Part shown: positions 7,728-16,707 of the stretch, piece by piece | Layout: each line of letters starts with the position of its first letter | How positions within the stretch are numbered: position 1 is the first letter of the stretch | Assembly: GCA_018402425.1 (NCBI GenBank) | Contig: JAGYIZ010000016.1 | Location: 1 to 42,500 of the forward strand | Length of the DNA stretch: 42,500 bases | Direction: 5' to 3' | Source of the DNA: Candidatus Atribacteria bacterium | Lineage (GTDB): Bacteria > Atribacterota > Phoenicimicrobiia > Phoenicimicrobiales > Stramentimicrobiaceae | The notes under the pieces: model-generated | The model's input: only the letters and a program-made list of their open reading frames with translations | What the model was told of the DNA's origin: nothing | Databases searched by the model: none | Position numbers and translations under genes: made by a program

Positions 7728-8849
7728 TTAAATTAACCTTGATAGAAGTTCATCAGACAGGAGAATCCCTATTGGCTCATCTTCCATGACAATACCGATA
7801 AAATTATTATTTTTTTTCATATCATCTAAAGCAATAGCAACTGAATCAGTAGAATTGTATGTTGGCACTTGCGAGTATATCTCTTTGAGCTTCTTTTCCT
7901 GGTTAGCGTATAATTGGTTTAATTTAATTGTTCCCTTATAATTATGGTTTTCTAAGACGATGCCAAATTCAATTTGTTCCTTAATCATTCTCTGGATAGC
8001 AGATTGGGCTGTTTCATCTGACTGAAAAATGTATTTTTTTTCCAGGGGAAGCATAGTATCTTTAATTGTTAAATTATCCAAATGTCTGAATTTTTTATTG
8101 GAATCCACGATATCTGCAATAAAATCATTAGCCGGGTTGACCAGTAATTCATTTTTTCTGGCTACCTGGATTAGCTGTCCTTCCCTCAGAATGGCAACCC
8201 GGTCTCCAAGGCGAAAAGCCTCTTCAATATCATGTGTTACAAAGATGATGGTTCTTTGTAATCTTTCCTTAACTTTAATAAATTCTTCTTGGAGTTGTTT
8301 TCTTAAAATAGGATCCAATGCGCCAAATGGTTCATCCATCAACAGTAGAGGTGAATCCATAACCATTGCCCGGGCCAATCCGATACGCTGTTGCTGTCCG
8401 CCACTGAGCTCCTTTGGTTTCCGATTGAGAAATTGTTCAGGCGGCAGTGAAACCAGCTCCAATAGTTCTTTTACCCTTTGATTCATTTCTTTTTCAGTCC
8501 AGCCTTCCAGTTTAGGAACCAGGCTGATATTTTCTTTAACGGTCATATGGGGAAACAGACCAATTTGCTGAATTACATAACCGATATTTTTTCGAAGAAG
8601 GACTGGATTGAAACTTTTCACGTCCTGACCGTTAATTAGTATTTGGCCGTCATCAGTTTCAACCAATCTATTAATCATACGAAGAAGGGTTGTTTTGCCA
8701 CAGCCGCTTGGGCCCAGAAGTATTAGCAATTCGCCCCCGATAATGTCCAAGCTTACCTGGTTTACAGCAATAACAGCACCATAATTCTTGCTTACATTTT
8801 TAATTTCTATCTTATCAATTTTATTAAAAAATTTTTTGGAAGGAGCCAC
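7728..8849 (-). CDS. Osmoprotectant ABC transporter ATP-binding protein with CBS domains (OpuCA/ProV type)
   Basis: The energy-coupling subunit. The ABC domain spans about residues 13-240, with Walker A GPSGCGKTTLLR, Q-loop QIGLFPHMT, signature LSGGQQQRIGLARA, Walker B LLLMDEPFGALDP and switch His in FVTHD. A C-terminal pair of CBS modules follows (about 255-373), which in OpuA/OpuC relatives senses ionic strength or cyclic dinucleotides. The start is a GTG (MAPSKKFF), preceded by AAGGGG. There is no upstream ATG in frame. Length 373 is typical. It follows the binding-protein gene by 24 bases. Confidence 0.94.
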   Translation of the reverse strand: MAPSKKFFNKIDKIEIKNVSKNYGAVIAVNQVSLDIIGGELLILLGPSGCGKTTLLRMINRLVETDDGQILINGQDVKSFNPVLLRKNIGYVIQQIGLFPHMTVKENISLVPKLEGWTEKEMNQRVKELLELVSLPPEQFLNRKPKELSGGQQQRIGLARAMVMDSPLLLMDEPFGALDPILRKQLQEEFIKVKERLQRTIIFVTHDIEEAFRLGDRVAILREGQLIQVARKNELLVNPANDFIADIVDSNKKFRHLDNLTIKDTMLPLEKKYIFQSDETAQSAIQRMIKEQIEFGIVLENHNYKGTIKLNQLYANQEKKLKEIYSQVPTYNSTDSVAIALDDMKKNNNFIGIVMEDEPIGILLSDELLSRLI

Positions 8850-8873
8850 TTATTTCCCCTTACCCTTTAATAT

Positions 8874-9776
8874 TTATTTAATGAAACCTTCTTCCACAAG
8901 GTATTCTCTGGCAATATCGGATGCTTCTTTTTTATCAATATCATAAAATTTGTTTAAATATCTCATAGTTTGGGTATCAATTTGGTCTTCCAAAATTTTA
9001 AAAATGTTCATAAGTTCTTCATTTTCAGCAAATTCTTTTCGTACAATAATAATGGCATCATAGGGTGGCAGGGCCCCTAAATCATCTTCTACAATGGCAA
9101 GATTATATAGGTCAACCCTGGCATCTGTGGTATAAGCGCCAATGGCATCAACCTGATTGTTTTTAATTGCTTCATACATCAAGGTAGGTTGCATTTGGCG
9201 TACTCTGCCAAAGGTGAAACCATAGATTTTATCAATTTGTGGCAGTCCGTCGGGTCGAGAAGCAAATTCAGGATCAGTTGCCAGACTTAAATCACTGGCA
9301 AAAGGTCCCAGTTCACTTAACCTGGTAATTTGATTTTCTTCTACCCAATCTTTCTTCAGGGCAATAGCATAGTCATTGCTGAAACCGATTTTGGCGGCAA
9401 TAGAAATCTGGTCTTGTTCTAATAATCCTTCTTCAACTTGTTGGTAGACCTGTTCAGAATTCCATTGTTCAAGTGGAGGTAATTTTAAGATAACATTGTA
9501 AGCAGTTCCGGTGTATTCAACATAAGCATCAATATTTCCTTGTTTCAATGCTTCATAGTTAATCATAGTGCCGCCAAGACTTTCTTTAACCTCAGTTTGA
9601 AACTCATTTTCTTCAAATAGATGAGCTAACATATGAGCAAGGATGTATTGTTCATTAAACAATTTGGAACCAAACACAATTTTTGTCGGTTTAGTTACTT
9701 GCGTAATATAAAACAAAGCAACAATAGCAATTGTAATAACAACGGCGAGTGTAATCCACTTTGTCGTCCTTTTCAT
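8874..9776 (-). CDS. Osmoprotectant ABC transporter substrate-binding protein (OpuAC/OpuCC family)
   Basis: This extracytoplasmic protein captures a quaternary ammonium solute. An N-terminal hydrophobic helix (about residues 8-27) acts as signal peptide or anchor. There is no lipobox Cys, unlike many Gram-positive OpuCC proteins. The mature domain has the family's opening [23 protein letters not shown], the [27 protein letters not shown] ligand-site block, and [32 protein letters not shown] lies at ideal distance before the ATG. It is the first gene of the operon, and a promoter candidate lies about 90-117 bases upstream. Confidence 0.92.
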   Translation of the reverse strand: MKRTTKWITLAVVITIAIVALFYITQVTKPTKIVFGSKLFNEQYILAHMLAHLFEENEFQTEVKESLGGTMINYEALKQGNIDAYVEYTGTAYNVILKLPPLEQWNSEQVYQQVEEGLLEQDQISIAAKIGFSNDYAIALKKDWVEENQITRLSELGPFASDLSLATDPEFASRPDGLPQIDKIYGFTFGRVRQMQPTLMYEAIKNNQVDAIGAYTTDARVDLYNLAIVEDDLGALPPYDAIIIVRKEFAENEELMNIFKILEDQIDTQTMRYLNKFYDIDKKEASDIAREYLVEEGFIK

Positions 9777-9865
9777 TTTATTCCTCCAATTTTTATTTTA
9801 ATAAAAATTTTTTCTAATTAAGTAAATATTAAAATACCCTTATGTTTGTTTTATACTTTCTATAT

Positions 9866-9893
9866 ATTATATAAGAAATGAGAAATAATTCAA
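9866..9893 (-). promoter_or_regulatory. Candidate sigma-70-type promoter for the osmoprotectant operon
   Basis: Read on the minus strand, TTGAAT (9893-9888) and TATAAT (9871-9866) are separated by 16 bases. It points into the operon and lies about 90 bases ahead of the first start codon. The surroundings are AT-rich, so chance matches are possible. Confidence 0.5.
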
Positions 9894-9899
9894 AAATTC

Positions 9900-9962
9900 T
9901 TTATTTAACCATTACCACCTTCTTTAAAGGTGGTAATGGTTAAATAAAATGGTTTTTACCAT
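9900..9962. repeat. TTTATTTAACC-family palindromic element, 22-bp-stem copy
   Basis: The arms at 9900-9921 and 9927-9948 are perfect inverted repeats of 22 bases around a CTTTA loop, with outer ends TTTATTTAACC. They are followed by a second hairpin, ATGGT-TTTT-ACCAT (9949-9962). This is the same plan as 3551-3587, with extra stem sequence (ATTACCACCTT) at the centre. The gap 9777-10296 has no gene besides this element, the promoter above and the hairpin at 10021. Confidence 0.75.
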
Positions 9963-10020
9963 AAAGACAATAGATATACTAAAGGATTCTACTTGAATAT
10001 CCTGGAAATAATCGTTTAGC

Positions 10021-10037
10021 CACCCGCTATGCGGGTG
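10021..10037. repeat. GC-rich hairpin in an otherwise AT-rich gap
   Basis: CACCCGC and GCGGGTG pair perfectly around TAT. Its G+C content contrasts with everything around it. Such hairpins occur at the ends of IS200/IS605-type elements and their relics, but no transposase or second end is visible here, so the origin is a guess. Between here and 10296 I see nothing else. Confidence 0.35.
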
Positions 10038-10296
10038 CGATAGTTATTTATCATGAATTTTATTATAAAGACCAGTAATTAATTGAATTATAATGAAGGA
10101 AGTTTAGAACCAGAAGAAGTATAGACATTTTTCTTATCAGCAGATTGTCATCATATAATAAATTTTTGACAAAGATAGAAAGAATCACGGCAAAATCAAA
10201 TATAGTTTATATTTTAGTTGCTTTGAACTTATTCTGTTTTCATCATAATTGAATAATTCTTCATCAGATAGTTTTAATATCCGATGAGCCAGGTTT

Positions 10297-10663
10297 TCAC
10301 AGCTTTCTTTTAAAATCCAAAGATTCAACTATTTCTGGTTTCAGCTTTATCCGAAGAGTTCTGTTCTCTGTTTTAAAAGTGCATTTAATATTACCAGGCT
10401 GGTTTTTTACTCTGATATTTCCCTTTTCCCATAGTACAACCAGTAGATATCTGCAGTCCATCAACAAAACAGGACATTGGCCTATGGTATTCCAGCTCAG
10501 CTTCAACAGACAAATCAAAATATCCTTTGGCGTTTAAGATCTCCAGGGCCAGCAACCCCATTTTAATTCCCAGGTTAAGATAGGGGCCACATGACCATGA
10601 AGCTTTATACCCCTGATCAATCATGGCTTCTATATCGTTCTGATCTATAGTTAGTTTAATCAT
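10297..10663 (-). pseudogene. FmdE-domain protein, frameshifted
   Basis: Two overlapping frames join into one protein of about 120 residues resembling FmdE (formylmethanofuran dehydrogenase subunit E-like, a small zinc-binding domain used in several anaerobe proteins). The first frame (start 10663, AAGGAG at good distance) gives SCGPYLNLGIKMGLLALEIL and CFVDGLQISTGCTMGKG. The second continues with NIRVKNQPGNIKC and RTLRIKLKPEIVESL. The FmdE signature (D-x-Q-x-x-T-G-C-T-x-G-K-G-N) spans the break, which is a one-base indel in an A/G run near 10424-10434. The usual N-terminal HGHxC motif is reduced to WSC. It could be a true pseudogene or a sequencing error. Confidence 0.7.
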
Positions 10664-10945
10664 TAAACCAATCTCCTTATATTGTAGTAAGCAATTATTA
10701 TGTATTCTCAAAAAGTATTAATATTTAGTTGTTTTTATGTCGAATTATTGTATTACTATTAATAAAAATGTAACATAAAAATATATCAAGATACTATCAT
10801 AAAGTAGATATATATGTCAAGATAGTTAAGCTAGTAAACTCCCTTTTAAAGATTAATTGATAGTTGCAATCGCAAATTGATTGTAATAAAATAAAAACAG
10901 TTTAATTCCATAATAAATTAAATAGTTTTTTATATAGGAAACAAA

Positions 10946-11486
10946 ATGGAAACTACATTAAAAGAATATCTGATGAATTAGAGAAGAGATATCAGGCTCA
11001 TTATAATGTAGAAACCTATAAAGCAATTGCTGGCAAGCGAATAGATATTTACGCAATCTCCATCATTGAACACTTTCACGTCCTCACTAAAAATTCAAAT
11101 TGACCATTATCAGGAAAGAGAAATAATTTTGGTTAAGGGATTTGAACAATATGTTAAAAAGAAGAAATAGAAATTTTTTTAAAATATCTAATTCATGCGA
11201 ATAAGGAATTGGTAGTCCCTTCTTTCAATATTATGTCACATGAAATGAACGGTATTATGGTTTCTTCCCAGGGGTTTTCAAAGGAGGTTATTGAAGCTGC
11301 CCGAAAGTTCAGATATGGCCGAACGTTCTGTCTGGGAATCAAGGGCTGGTGTGATATTCGACTATTGCTTATTGATATAAAGAATAGTTGTGTTTTTGTA
11401 ATGCTAAAGGGAAAGAGGTTGCAGAAGTTTATACTTTTGGGAAGAAAAAGGGTGATAAGAAACAGCCTATAAAAAAATGTACATAA
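10946..11486 (+). pseudogene. Unknown gene broken by about four frameshifts
   Basis: Starting at ATG 10946, consecutive frames read as one protein: METTLK, then RISDELEKRYQAHYNVETYK and AIAGKRIDIYAIS, then KIQIDHYQEREIILVKGFEQY, then EIEIFLKYLIHANKELVVPS through RKFRYGRTFCLGIKGWCDIR, then NAKGKEVAEVYTFGKKKG to a stop at 11484. The breaks fall near 10962 (A-run), 11085, 11160 (A/G run) and 11399. Coding character is clear in each piece. I do not recognise the family. It sits back to back with the broken FmdE gene, and the 280 bases between them (10664-10945) are AT-rich with no gene. Confidence 0.6.
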
Positions 11487-11616
11487 ATGGTTGGTTATTC
11501 AATTGCCGGGATAGTAACTCTTTATAGAAGCTTTTTACTTTAATTGTGTTTAACAAATCGTTGTTTTAACAGTATCAATCATATTTTTATTTTTTATTTG
11601 AAGGAGGTTTGTTTTA

Positions 11617-13236
11617 ATGAATCTTTTAACCTTACTGATTATTGCAGTAATAGCGTTTGCAATTGCTTATAAAGTATATGGGGGTGTTTTAGATAGATTA
11701 GTTGAGATTGATGAGAAAGCAAAGACACCTGCACATACTATGACTGATGGTGTGGATTATATTCCTGCCAAAGCTCCGGTTTTACTAGGCCATCACTTTG
11801 CCTCCATCGCCGGTGCAGGACCAATAGCCGGTCCGATTGCAGCAGTGGTTTTTGGCTGGTTCCCCTGCTTTTTGTGGATTGTAATAGGTTCAATCTTTGT
11901 TGGGGGAGTACATGATTATTTTGGTTTGATTACCTCTGCTCGACATAAAGGACTTTCGGTAGGTGAAATTATCGGTCAGTATGTAGGCAAAAATGCACGC
12001 ACCTGGTTTTTATTATTTGCCTGGCTAGCCCTTGTGTTGGTAGTTGCTGTATTTACTGTTCTAACTGCTTCAGCTTTTGCTGCCAATGCATCTGTAGCTA
12101 CAGCTGGATTTTTAATGCTTCTTATCGCCATGGGTATGGGATTTGCCATGTATCGTATGAATATAAGTTTACCAGTTGTAACTGTAGTTGGTATTATTTT
12201 GCTGTTTTTTGCTATTTGGATTGGTCTGAGTGCTCCATTCTTATTCCTTGATAAGTTAACCTGGACCTGGATTCTAATCGTTTATATTATAGTAGCTTCA
12301 GTCTTACCTGTTTGGATGTTGTTACAACCAAGGGATTACCTATCATCCTTCCTGCTCTATGTTGCCCTGGCAGGTGGATTTATCGGTATATTAGTCGTTA
12401 GACCTACATTAGTTTATCCTGCATATACCAGCTTTAAGACTAGTGTAGGATATCTATTCCCCATGTTGTTTGTTACTATAGCCTGTGGTGCAGTTTCCGG
12501 TTTCCATTCATTAGTTGCCTCTGGTACCACCTCTAAACAATTGGATAATGAGAAAGATACCAGGTTGGTAGGCTATGGTTCTATGCTATTAGAAGGAGTT
12601 CTGGCGGTAATTGCCCTGGGTACAGCTGCTATATTGACCAAAGAGGGTATGGCAACAGGTCTAGCTGAATGGGGTGGAGCTGTCGGTGTTTTTGCTCATG
12701 GTCTTGGTAAGTTTATGGCTGGTTTCGGTATACCGGAAGAAACTGGCATTATCTTTGGTTCTTTAACCATTTCTGCTTTTTTGATTACTTCATTAGATAC
12801 GGCAACACGTCTGGGTAGATATTGTTTTGAAGAATTAACTGCAGAAAAAGTGCCCTCTATTTCTAACCGATATGTAGGGACTCTTGTCACTGTTGTTGCT
12901 GGTGGAGGACTGGCGCTAACTGGACAATGGACTGCAATCTGGCCAATGTTTGGTGCTTCTAACCAACTGGTTGCCGGATTATCTCTACTTGGTGCAACTG
13001 CCTACCTGGCTCATTTAGGCAAAAGTTATAAGATTACTTATTATCCCATGTTGTTTATGATTATTATGACAGTAGTCGCTTTAATTAATCTAGTGTTTAC
13101 TAATTTTGGTAAGGGGAATATTCTTCTTGGCTCAATTTCAATTCTACTCTTAATCTTAGCCAGTTTTGTTGTCTATGAAGGATTCCAGGCATTGGGTAGA
13201 TTCAAAGAGATAAAAGCATCAAGTGAGGCTAAATAA
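11617..13236 (+). CDS. cstA: Carbon starvation protein CstA family transporter
   Basis: A 539-residue integral membrane protein with many hydrophobic segments. CstA members import peptides or pyruvate. The conserved blocks are present: AHTMTDGVDYIPAKAPVLLGHHFASIAGAGPIAGP split across about residues 39-73, VHDYFGLITSARHKG, PRDYLSSFLLY, CGAVSGFHSLVASGTTSKQL, and SLDTATRLGRYCFEEL. AAGGAGG precedes the ATG. It is shorter than E. coli CstA (about 700) but matches the shorter form common in Firmicutes. It appears monocistronic and ends before a strong palindrome. Substrate is not determinable here. Confidence 0.94.
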   Translation: MNLLTLLIIAVIAFAIAYKVYGGVLDRLVEIDEKAKTPAHTMTDGVDYIPAKAPVLLGHHFASIAGAGPIAGPIAAVVFGWFPCFLWIVIGSIFVGGVHDYFGLITSARHKGLSVGEIIGQYVGKNARTWFLLFAWLALVLVVAVFTVLTASAFAANASVATAGFLMLLIAMGMGFAMYRMNISLPVVTVVGIILLFFAIWIGLSAPFLFLDKLTWTWILIVYIIVASVLPVWMLLQPRDYLSSFLLYVALAGGFIGILVVRPTLVYPAYTSFKTSVGYLFPMLFVTIACGAVSGFHSLVASGTTSKQLDNEKDTRLVGYGSMLLEGVLAVIALGTAAILTKEGMATGLAEWGGAVGVFAHGLGKFMAGFGIPEETGIIFGSLTISAFLITSLDTATRLGRYCFEELTAEKVPSISNRYVGTLVTVVAGGGLALTGQWTAIWPMFGASNQLVAGLSLLGATAYLAHLGKSYKITYYPMLFMIIMTVVALINLVFTNFGKGNILLGSISILLLILASFVVYEGFQALGRFKEIKASSEAK

Positions 13237-13278
13237 TATTTTAATATATCTAAGAAAGTATTTTATCGAAACCCCGGC

Positions 13279-13322
13279 AATTAATATAATAGGCTGGCAG
13301 CTGCCAGCCTATTATATTAATT
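13279..13322. terminator. 44-base perfect palindrome after cstA
   Basis: The sequence is self-complementary over 44 bases, centred between 13300 and 13301. It has a GC-rich core, AGGCTGGCAG followed by its complement, and A/T-rich outer arms. As RNA it forms a very stable hairpin 42 bases after the cstA stop codon, the best terminator candidate in this gap. The T-rich tail is weak. Confidence 0.65.
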
Positions 13323-13441
13323 AGAATTAGCATATTTAGATATAAATAAAATTCTCTGCTTATAATCTAATTTAGATTTATAATTTGCAATATAGATAAT
13401 TGAGTATTGATTATAAATAGAAAATAAGAAGGTTTTTAAAG

Positions 13442-14074
13442 ATGTATTCACTTAAGAGCAAATTTATTGCAATTGAAGGTGCTATTGGAGTAGGCAAAAC
13501 CAGCCTGGTACTCCAGTTAAGCAAAAGGTATCAAGCTAGATGTATTCTGGAAATTGTTGAGGAAAACCCGTTTTTATCCCGTTTTTATGAAGATATAAAA
13601 AGCTATGCTTTTCAAACCCAGATTTTCTTTTTACTAAGTCGTTATGATCAACAGGTGAAGGCTGCCCAGCAGGATCTCTTTCGACAACTTTCCTTTTCGG
13701 ATTATATGTTTGCCAAAGATAGAATCTTTGCTCATCTCAATCTGTCGGGTAATGAATTGAAGATGTATGAACATTTATACCAGATTATGTGCAAAGATAT
13801 TCCTGACCCTGACCTGATTATCTATTTAAGAGCTTCCACAGATATTCTAATGAAGAGAATAATGTTAAGAGATAGACCATTTGAGCGAAAAATTTCTTAT
13901 CAGTATATGGAAAGATTGAACCAGTCTTATGAAAATTATTTTGGAAGACAGGAAAATTTTAAAGAGACAAAACTATTATTAATCGATACAAATGAATTGG
14001 ATTTTGTAGGAAATCCTAAAGATTTAAAATATATCTGTCAAAAAATTGACCAGACAGATCAAGAAAGAAATTAA
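13442..14074 (+). CDS. Deoxynucleoside kinase (dGK/dAK/dCK family), first of pair
   Basis: It phosphorylates deoxynucleosides for salvage. The P-loop is EGAIGVGKTS (about residues 13-22). IVEENPFL carries the base-specificity Glu region, SDYMFAKDRIFAHLNL the Asp-Arg position that faces the substrate, and RIMLRDRPFE the lid. Length 210 fits the bacterial dNK family. It is separated by only two bases from a paralogue, the same arrangement as the paired dGK and dAK/dCK genes of Bacillus and Lactobacillus. I cannot say which of the two has which base preference. The two kinases lead into the BirA gene. Confidence 0.9.
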   Translation: MYSLKSKFIAIEGAIGVGKTSLVLQLSKRYQARCILEIVEENPFLSRFYEDIKSYAFQTQIFFLLSRYDQQVKAAQQDLFRQLSFSDYMFAKDRIFAHLNLSGNELKMYEHLYQIMCKDIPDPDLIIYLRASTDILMKRIMLRDRPFERKISYQYMERLNQSYENYFGRQENFKETKLLLIDTNELDFVGNPKDLKYICQKIDQTDQERN

Positions 14075-14076
14075 AA

Positions 14077-14712
14077 ATGAAAAAATTTGTAATTATATCC
14101 GGGAACATAGGAAGCGGAAAATCCAGTTTAACTGAGTTGCTTAGCAAACAATTAGGCTGGAAGGCTTTCTATGAAGTGGTAGAGGATAATCCTTATCTGG
14201 AAGATTTTTATTTTGATATGAAAAAATGGAGTTTCCATTTACAGGTATTTTTTCTGTCCAAACGTTTTAAGCATCACCAGAATATCGTTAGTGACCCTTG
14301 TTCTGTGGTACAGGACCGCAGTATTTATGAAGATGTTGATATATTTGCCAAAAACTTATATGAACAGGGAATAATGGAAGCAAGGGATTATTATAACTAC
14401 AGTGAATTGTTCAGAATCATGGTGGATTTTTTATCACCTCCCAGTCTGATTGTATACCTGCAGGCATCAGTATCTACTTTAAAGCGAAGAATCGCATTGC
14501 GTGGACGAGATTATGAGAAAAAAATATCTGAAGAATATCTAGGACAGCTCAATAGATTATATGAAAAATGGATAGCAGATTTTTCTCTCTGTCCCATTTT
14601 GAAGGTACCCACTGATGACTTGGATTTTGTTCAAAAATCGGAACATCTACAATTGATTACTGATAAGATTTGCGCTAAATTACAAGGGGTAGAAAAAATA
14701 ACCTTTAAATAG
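14077..14712 (+). CDS. Deoxynucleoside kinase (dGK/dAK/dCK family), second of pair
   Basis: A paralogue of the preceding gene with the P-loop SGNIGSGKSSL (about residues 8-18), VVEDNPYLEDFY, the typical DRS motif in VVQDRSIYEDVDIFAKNLYEQG, and the lid RRIALRGRDYEKK. The two-base gap to the upstream kinase indicates co-translation, and heteromeric dNK pairs are known in Lactobacillus. The canonical DRSIYED motif is closer to bacterial dGK or dAK than that of its neighbour, but the base specificity remains unproved. BirA starts 40 bases downstream. Confidence 0.9.
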   Translation: MKKFVIISGNIGSGKSSLTELLSKQLGWKAFYEVVEDNPYLEDFYFDMKKWSFHLQVFFLSKRFKHHQNIVSDPCSVVQDRSIYEDVDIFAKNLYEQGIMEARDYYNYSELFRIMVDFLSPPSLIVYLQASVSTLKRRIALRGRDYEKKISEEYLGQLNRLYEKWIADFSLCPILKVPTDDLDFVQKSEHLQLITDKICAKLQGVEKITFK

Positions 14713-14752
14713 AATAAACTGACTTAAAATTTGAGTAGGAAGAAATATATTT

Positions 14753-15730
14753 ATGAATTTAAAAGGCGTAGATATCCCCGTGTTGTCTTATTTATCTGAT
14801 AAAAAATTTATTACCGGGAGAGAATTAAGCAATCAGTTGGGACTTTCCCGGGTGGCTGTCTGGAAACAGATACAAAAACTGAAAAAATTGGGTTATCTTA
14901 TTGCTGCTGATACCAAGAGAGGTTATTGTATTATTTCCCGACCGGATATTTTGTTACCGACAGAAATCCAAAGAAATCTCCATACCAAATATATTGGAAA
15001 ACAGATATATTATTATGATAGAATTAATTCCACTAATTCTGTAGCAAAAAATGCTATTAGAGATAAAAGGATTCATTTGCAAGAGGGAACTGTAATTATT
15101 GCTAATGAGCAAACAGCCGGGCGGGGAAGGCTTGGTAGGACCTGGCATTCTCCTCGGGGCGGTGTCTGGATGAGTATAGCTCTATTCCCAGATTTGGAAC
15201 CAGCCTATATCTCAAAGATTACCTTAATGACTGCGGTAGTCCTGGTTCAGTCACTTAAAGCACTATTTAATATCCCTGCATTAATTAAATGGCCTAATGA
15301 TATCATTATAGAAGACCAAAAATTGTGTGGTATCCTGACAGAGATGTCAGCAGAATCAGATCGGATTAACTATGTAGTGGTAGGAATCGGAGTTAATGCC
15401 AACATAGACAGGGAACAATTTCCTGAAGAAATTAGAAAGCAATCAACATCTTTACAGGAAATACTTGGGAAACAAATTTCAAAAATCAGATTTGCTCGAT
15501 TATTATTAGAGAATTTTGAAAAATATTATGATTTGTTGCAGAGGAAACAATTTGTTACTATTTTGAAAGACTGGAAAATCAATGCACATACATTGGGGAA
15601 AAAGATAACAGTAGAATCTGCAGAACAGACAATTTCAGGTGAGGCGATTAATGTCACAACAGAAGGTGCCCTGGTAATTAAAACAGAAAATGGGGAAATA
15701 GTTCATATTCTATCAGGAACAGTTCAGTAA
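14753..15730 (+). CDS. birA: Bifunctional biotin operon repressor / biotin-protein ligase
   Basis: It makes biotinyl-AMP, biotinylates carrier proteins, and represses biotin genes as a dimer. An N-terminal winged helix (residues about 1-65, GRELSNQLGLSRVAVWKQIQKL) is followed by the catalytic domain, with NEQTAGRGRLGRTWHSPRGG as the adenylate-binding loop and KWPNDI...KLCGILTEM. A C-terminal SH3-like domain follows (about 275-325). The DNA-binding domain means this is the regulatory class. A matching operator lies just downstream, in front of bioY. AGGAAG precedes the ATG. It probably shares a transcript with the two nucleoside kinases. Confidence 0.95.
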   Translation: MNLKGVDIPVLSYLSDKKFITGRELSNQLGLSRVAVWKQIQKLKKLGYLIAADTKRGYCIISRPDILLPTEIQRNLHTKYIGKQIYYYDRINSTNSVAKNAIRDKRIHLQEGTVIIANEQTAGRGRLGRTWHSPRGGVWMSIALFPDLEPAYISKITLMTAVVLVQSLKALFNIPALIKWPNDIIIEDQKLCGILTEMSAESDRINYVVVGIGVNANIDREQFPEEIRKQSTSLQEILGKQISKIRFARLLLENFEKYYDLLQRKQFVTILKDWKINAHTLGKKITVESAEQTISGEAINVTTEGALVIKTENGEIVHILSGTVQ

Positions 15731-15741
15731 ATTGCGCACCC

Positions 15742-15783
15742 GTTACCACCATCAAAGAAAGTCGTTTTTTATGGTTAAATAAA
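15742..15783. repeat. Degenerate TTTATTTAACC-family element
   Basis: It contains GTTACCACC on the left and ATGGTTAAATAAA (15771-15783) on the right, matching parts of the 9900-9962 copy. Symmetry is lost in the middle, so this is an eroded or partial copy. Confidence 0.45.
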
Positions 15784-15833
15784 AAAATGCCAGAAAAATA
15801 AAAATGAGGATATGGATAAAGAATTAAAAAAGT

Positions 15834-15874
15834 TTGACATGCTGGTTAACTATTAATATTATATAGGTTAACAC
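15834..15874 (+). promoter_or_regulatory. bioY promoter overlapped by a BirA operator
   Basis: TTGACA (15834-15839) and TATTAT (15857-15862) are 17 bases apart, a near-consensus promoter. TGGTTAACT (15843-15851) and GGTTAACAC (15866-15874) flank the -10 box with 14 bases between them. This matches the Firmicutes BirA box (TTGTTAACC-N14/15-GGTTAACAA) at 15 of 18 positions. Dimeric BirA-biotinyl-AMP bound here would block RNA polymerase. The birA gene ends 100 bases upstream and bioY starts 28 bases downstream. Confidence 0.88.
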
Positions 15875-15901
15875 TATAATAGCAATGAGATATAAAAAAT
15901 A

Positions 15902-16450
15902 ATGATCATTCAGCATGTTTCTTTAAAAGATATGATTCTGGCCTCCATGTTTGCAGCCCTAACCAGCATAGGGGCGTTCTTGGTAATTCCATTTTATCCT
16001 GTTCCTATTACTCTCCAAAACTTATTTACCTATCTTTCAGCCATGTTGCTGGGCAGTAGAATTGGAGCGTTAAGTCAACTCATCTATCTTTTTTTGGGTT
16101 TAGTTGGATTGCCGGTTTTTGCCGCAGGTAAAGCCGGTCCGGGTGTACTATTGGGACCAACCGGTGGTTATTTATGGGGATTTGTTATTTCTGCTTATAT
16201 AATAGGATACTTGGTTGAAAGAAAGAATATTATAAAAATAAAGGATTTTGTCCTTGTCGGTATGATTGGTTTTTTGATTATTAACCTTTTCGGTGCCTTT
16301 CAATTGTATTTAGTAACCCAATTAGATATAAAAACAGTTTTTTTGTCTGGGATCTTTCCTTTTATCGTGGGAGATTTTATTAAGATAATTGCAGCATCAA
16401 TTATTGCTCATAAATTGAAATTAACCCTTACTCCAACTAGAATGATATGA
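15902..16450 (+). CDS. bioY: Biotin transporter BioY
   Basis: The substrate-binding S component of an ECF-type biotin importer, with about six membrane segments over 182 residues. Family blocks are present: PVPITLQNLFTYLSAMLLGSRIGALSQLIYLFLGLVGLPVFA, GKAGPGVLLGPTGGYLWGF, and the C-terminal FIVGDFIKIIAASIIA. No EcfA or EcfT genes are adjacent, so it must work alone or with shared energising subunits encoded elsewhere. It lies behind the BirA-controlled promoter. The ribosome site before the ATG is weak (GAG only). Confidence 0.95.
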   Translation: MIIQHVSLKDMILASMFAALTSIGAFLVIPFYPVPITLQNLFTYLSAMLLGSRIGALSQLIYLFLGLVGLPVFAAGKAGPGVLLGPTGGYLWGFVISAYIIGYLVERKNIIKIKDFVLVGMIGFLIINLFGAFQLYLVTQLDIKTVFLSGIFPFIVGDFIKIIAASIIAHKLKLTLTPTRMI

Positions 16451-16469
16451 TATAATTTTATTGATGATT

Positions 16470-16547
<78 letters not shown>

Positions 16548-16707
16548 TTAATAATTTTTTCTTTAAAAATATTTTTATTTACCATCGTTTCTTTTTTCAC
16601 ACTGTCTAATAAATCACTCCTAACAATCGGACCTGATTTCAAATTGAGTAAATAGAAAGTTTTTTTAGGAGAAAATTTATGATAATATAAAAAGGAGGAG
16701 GATAGGA

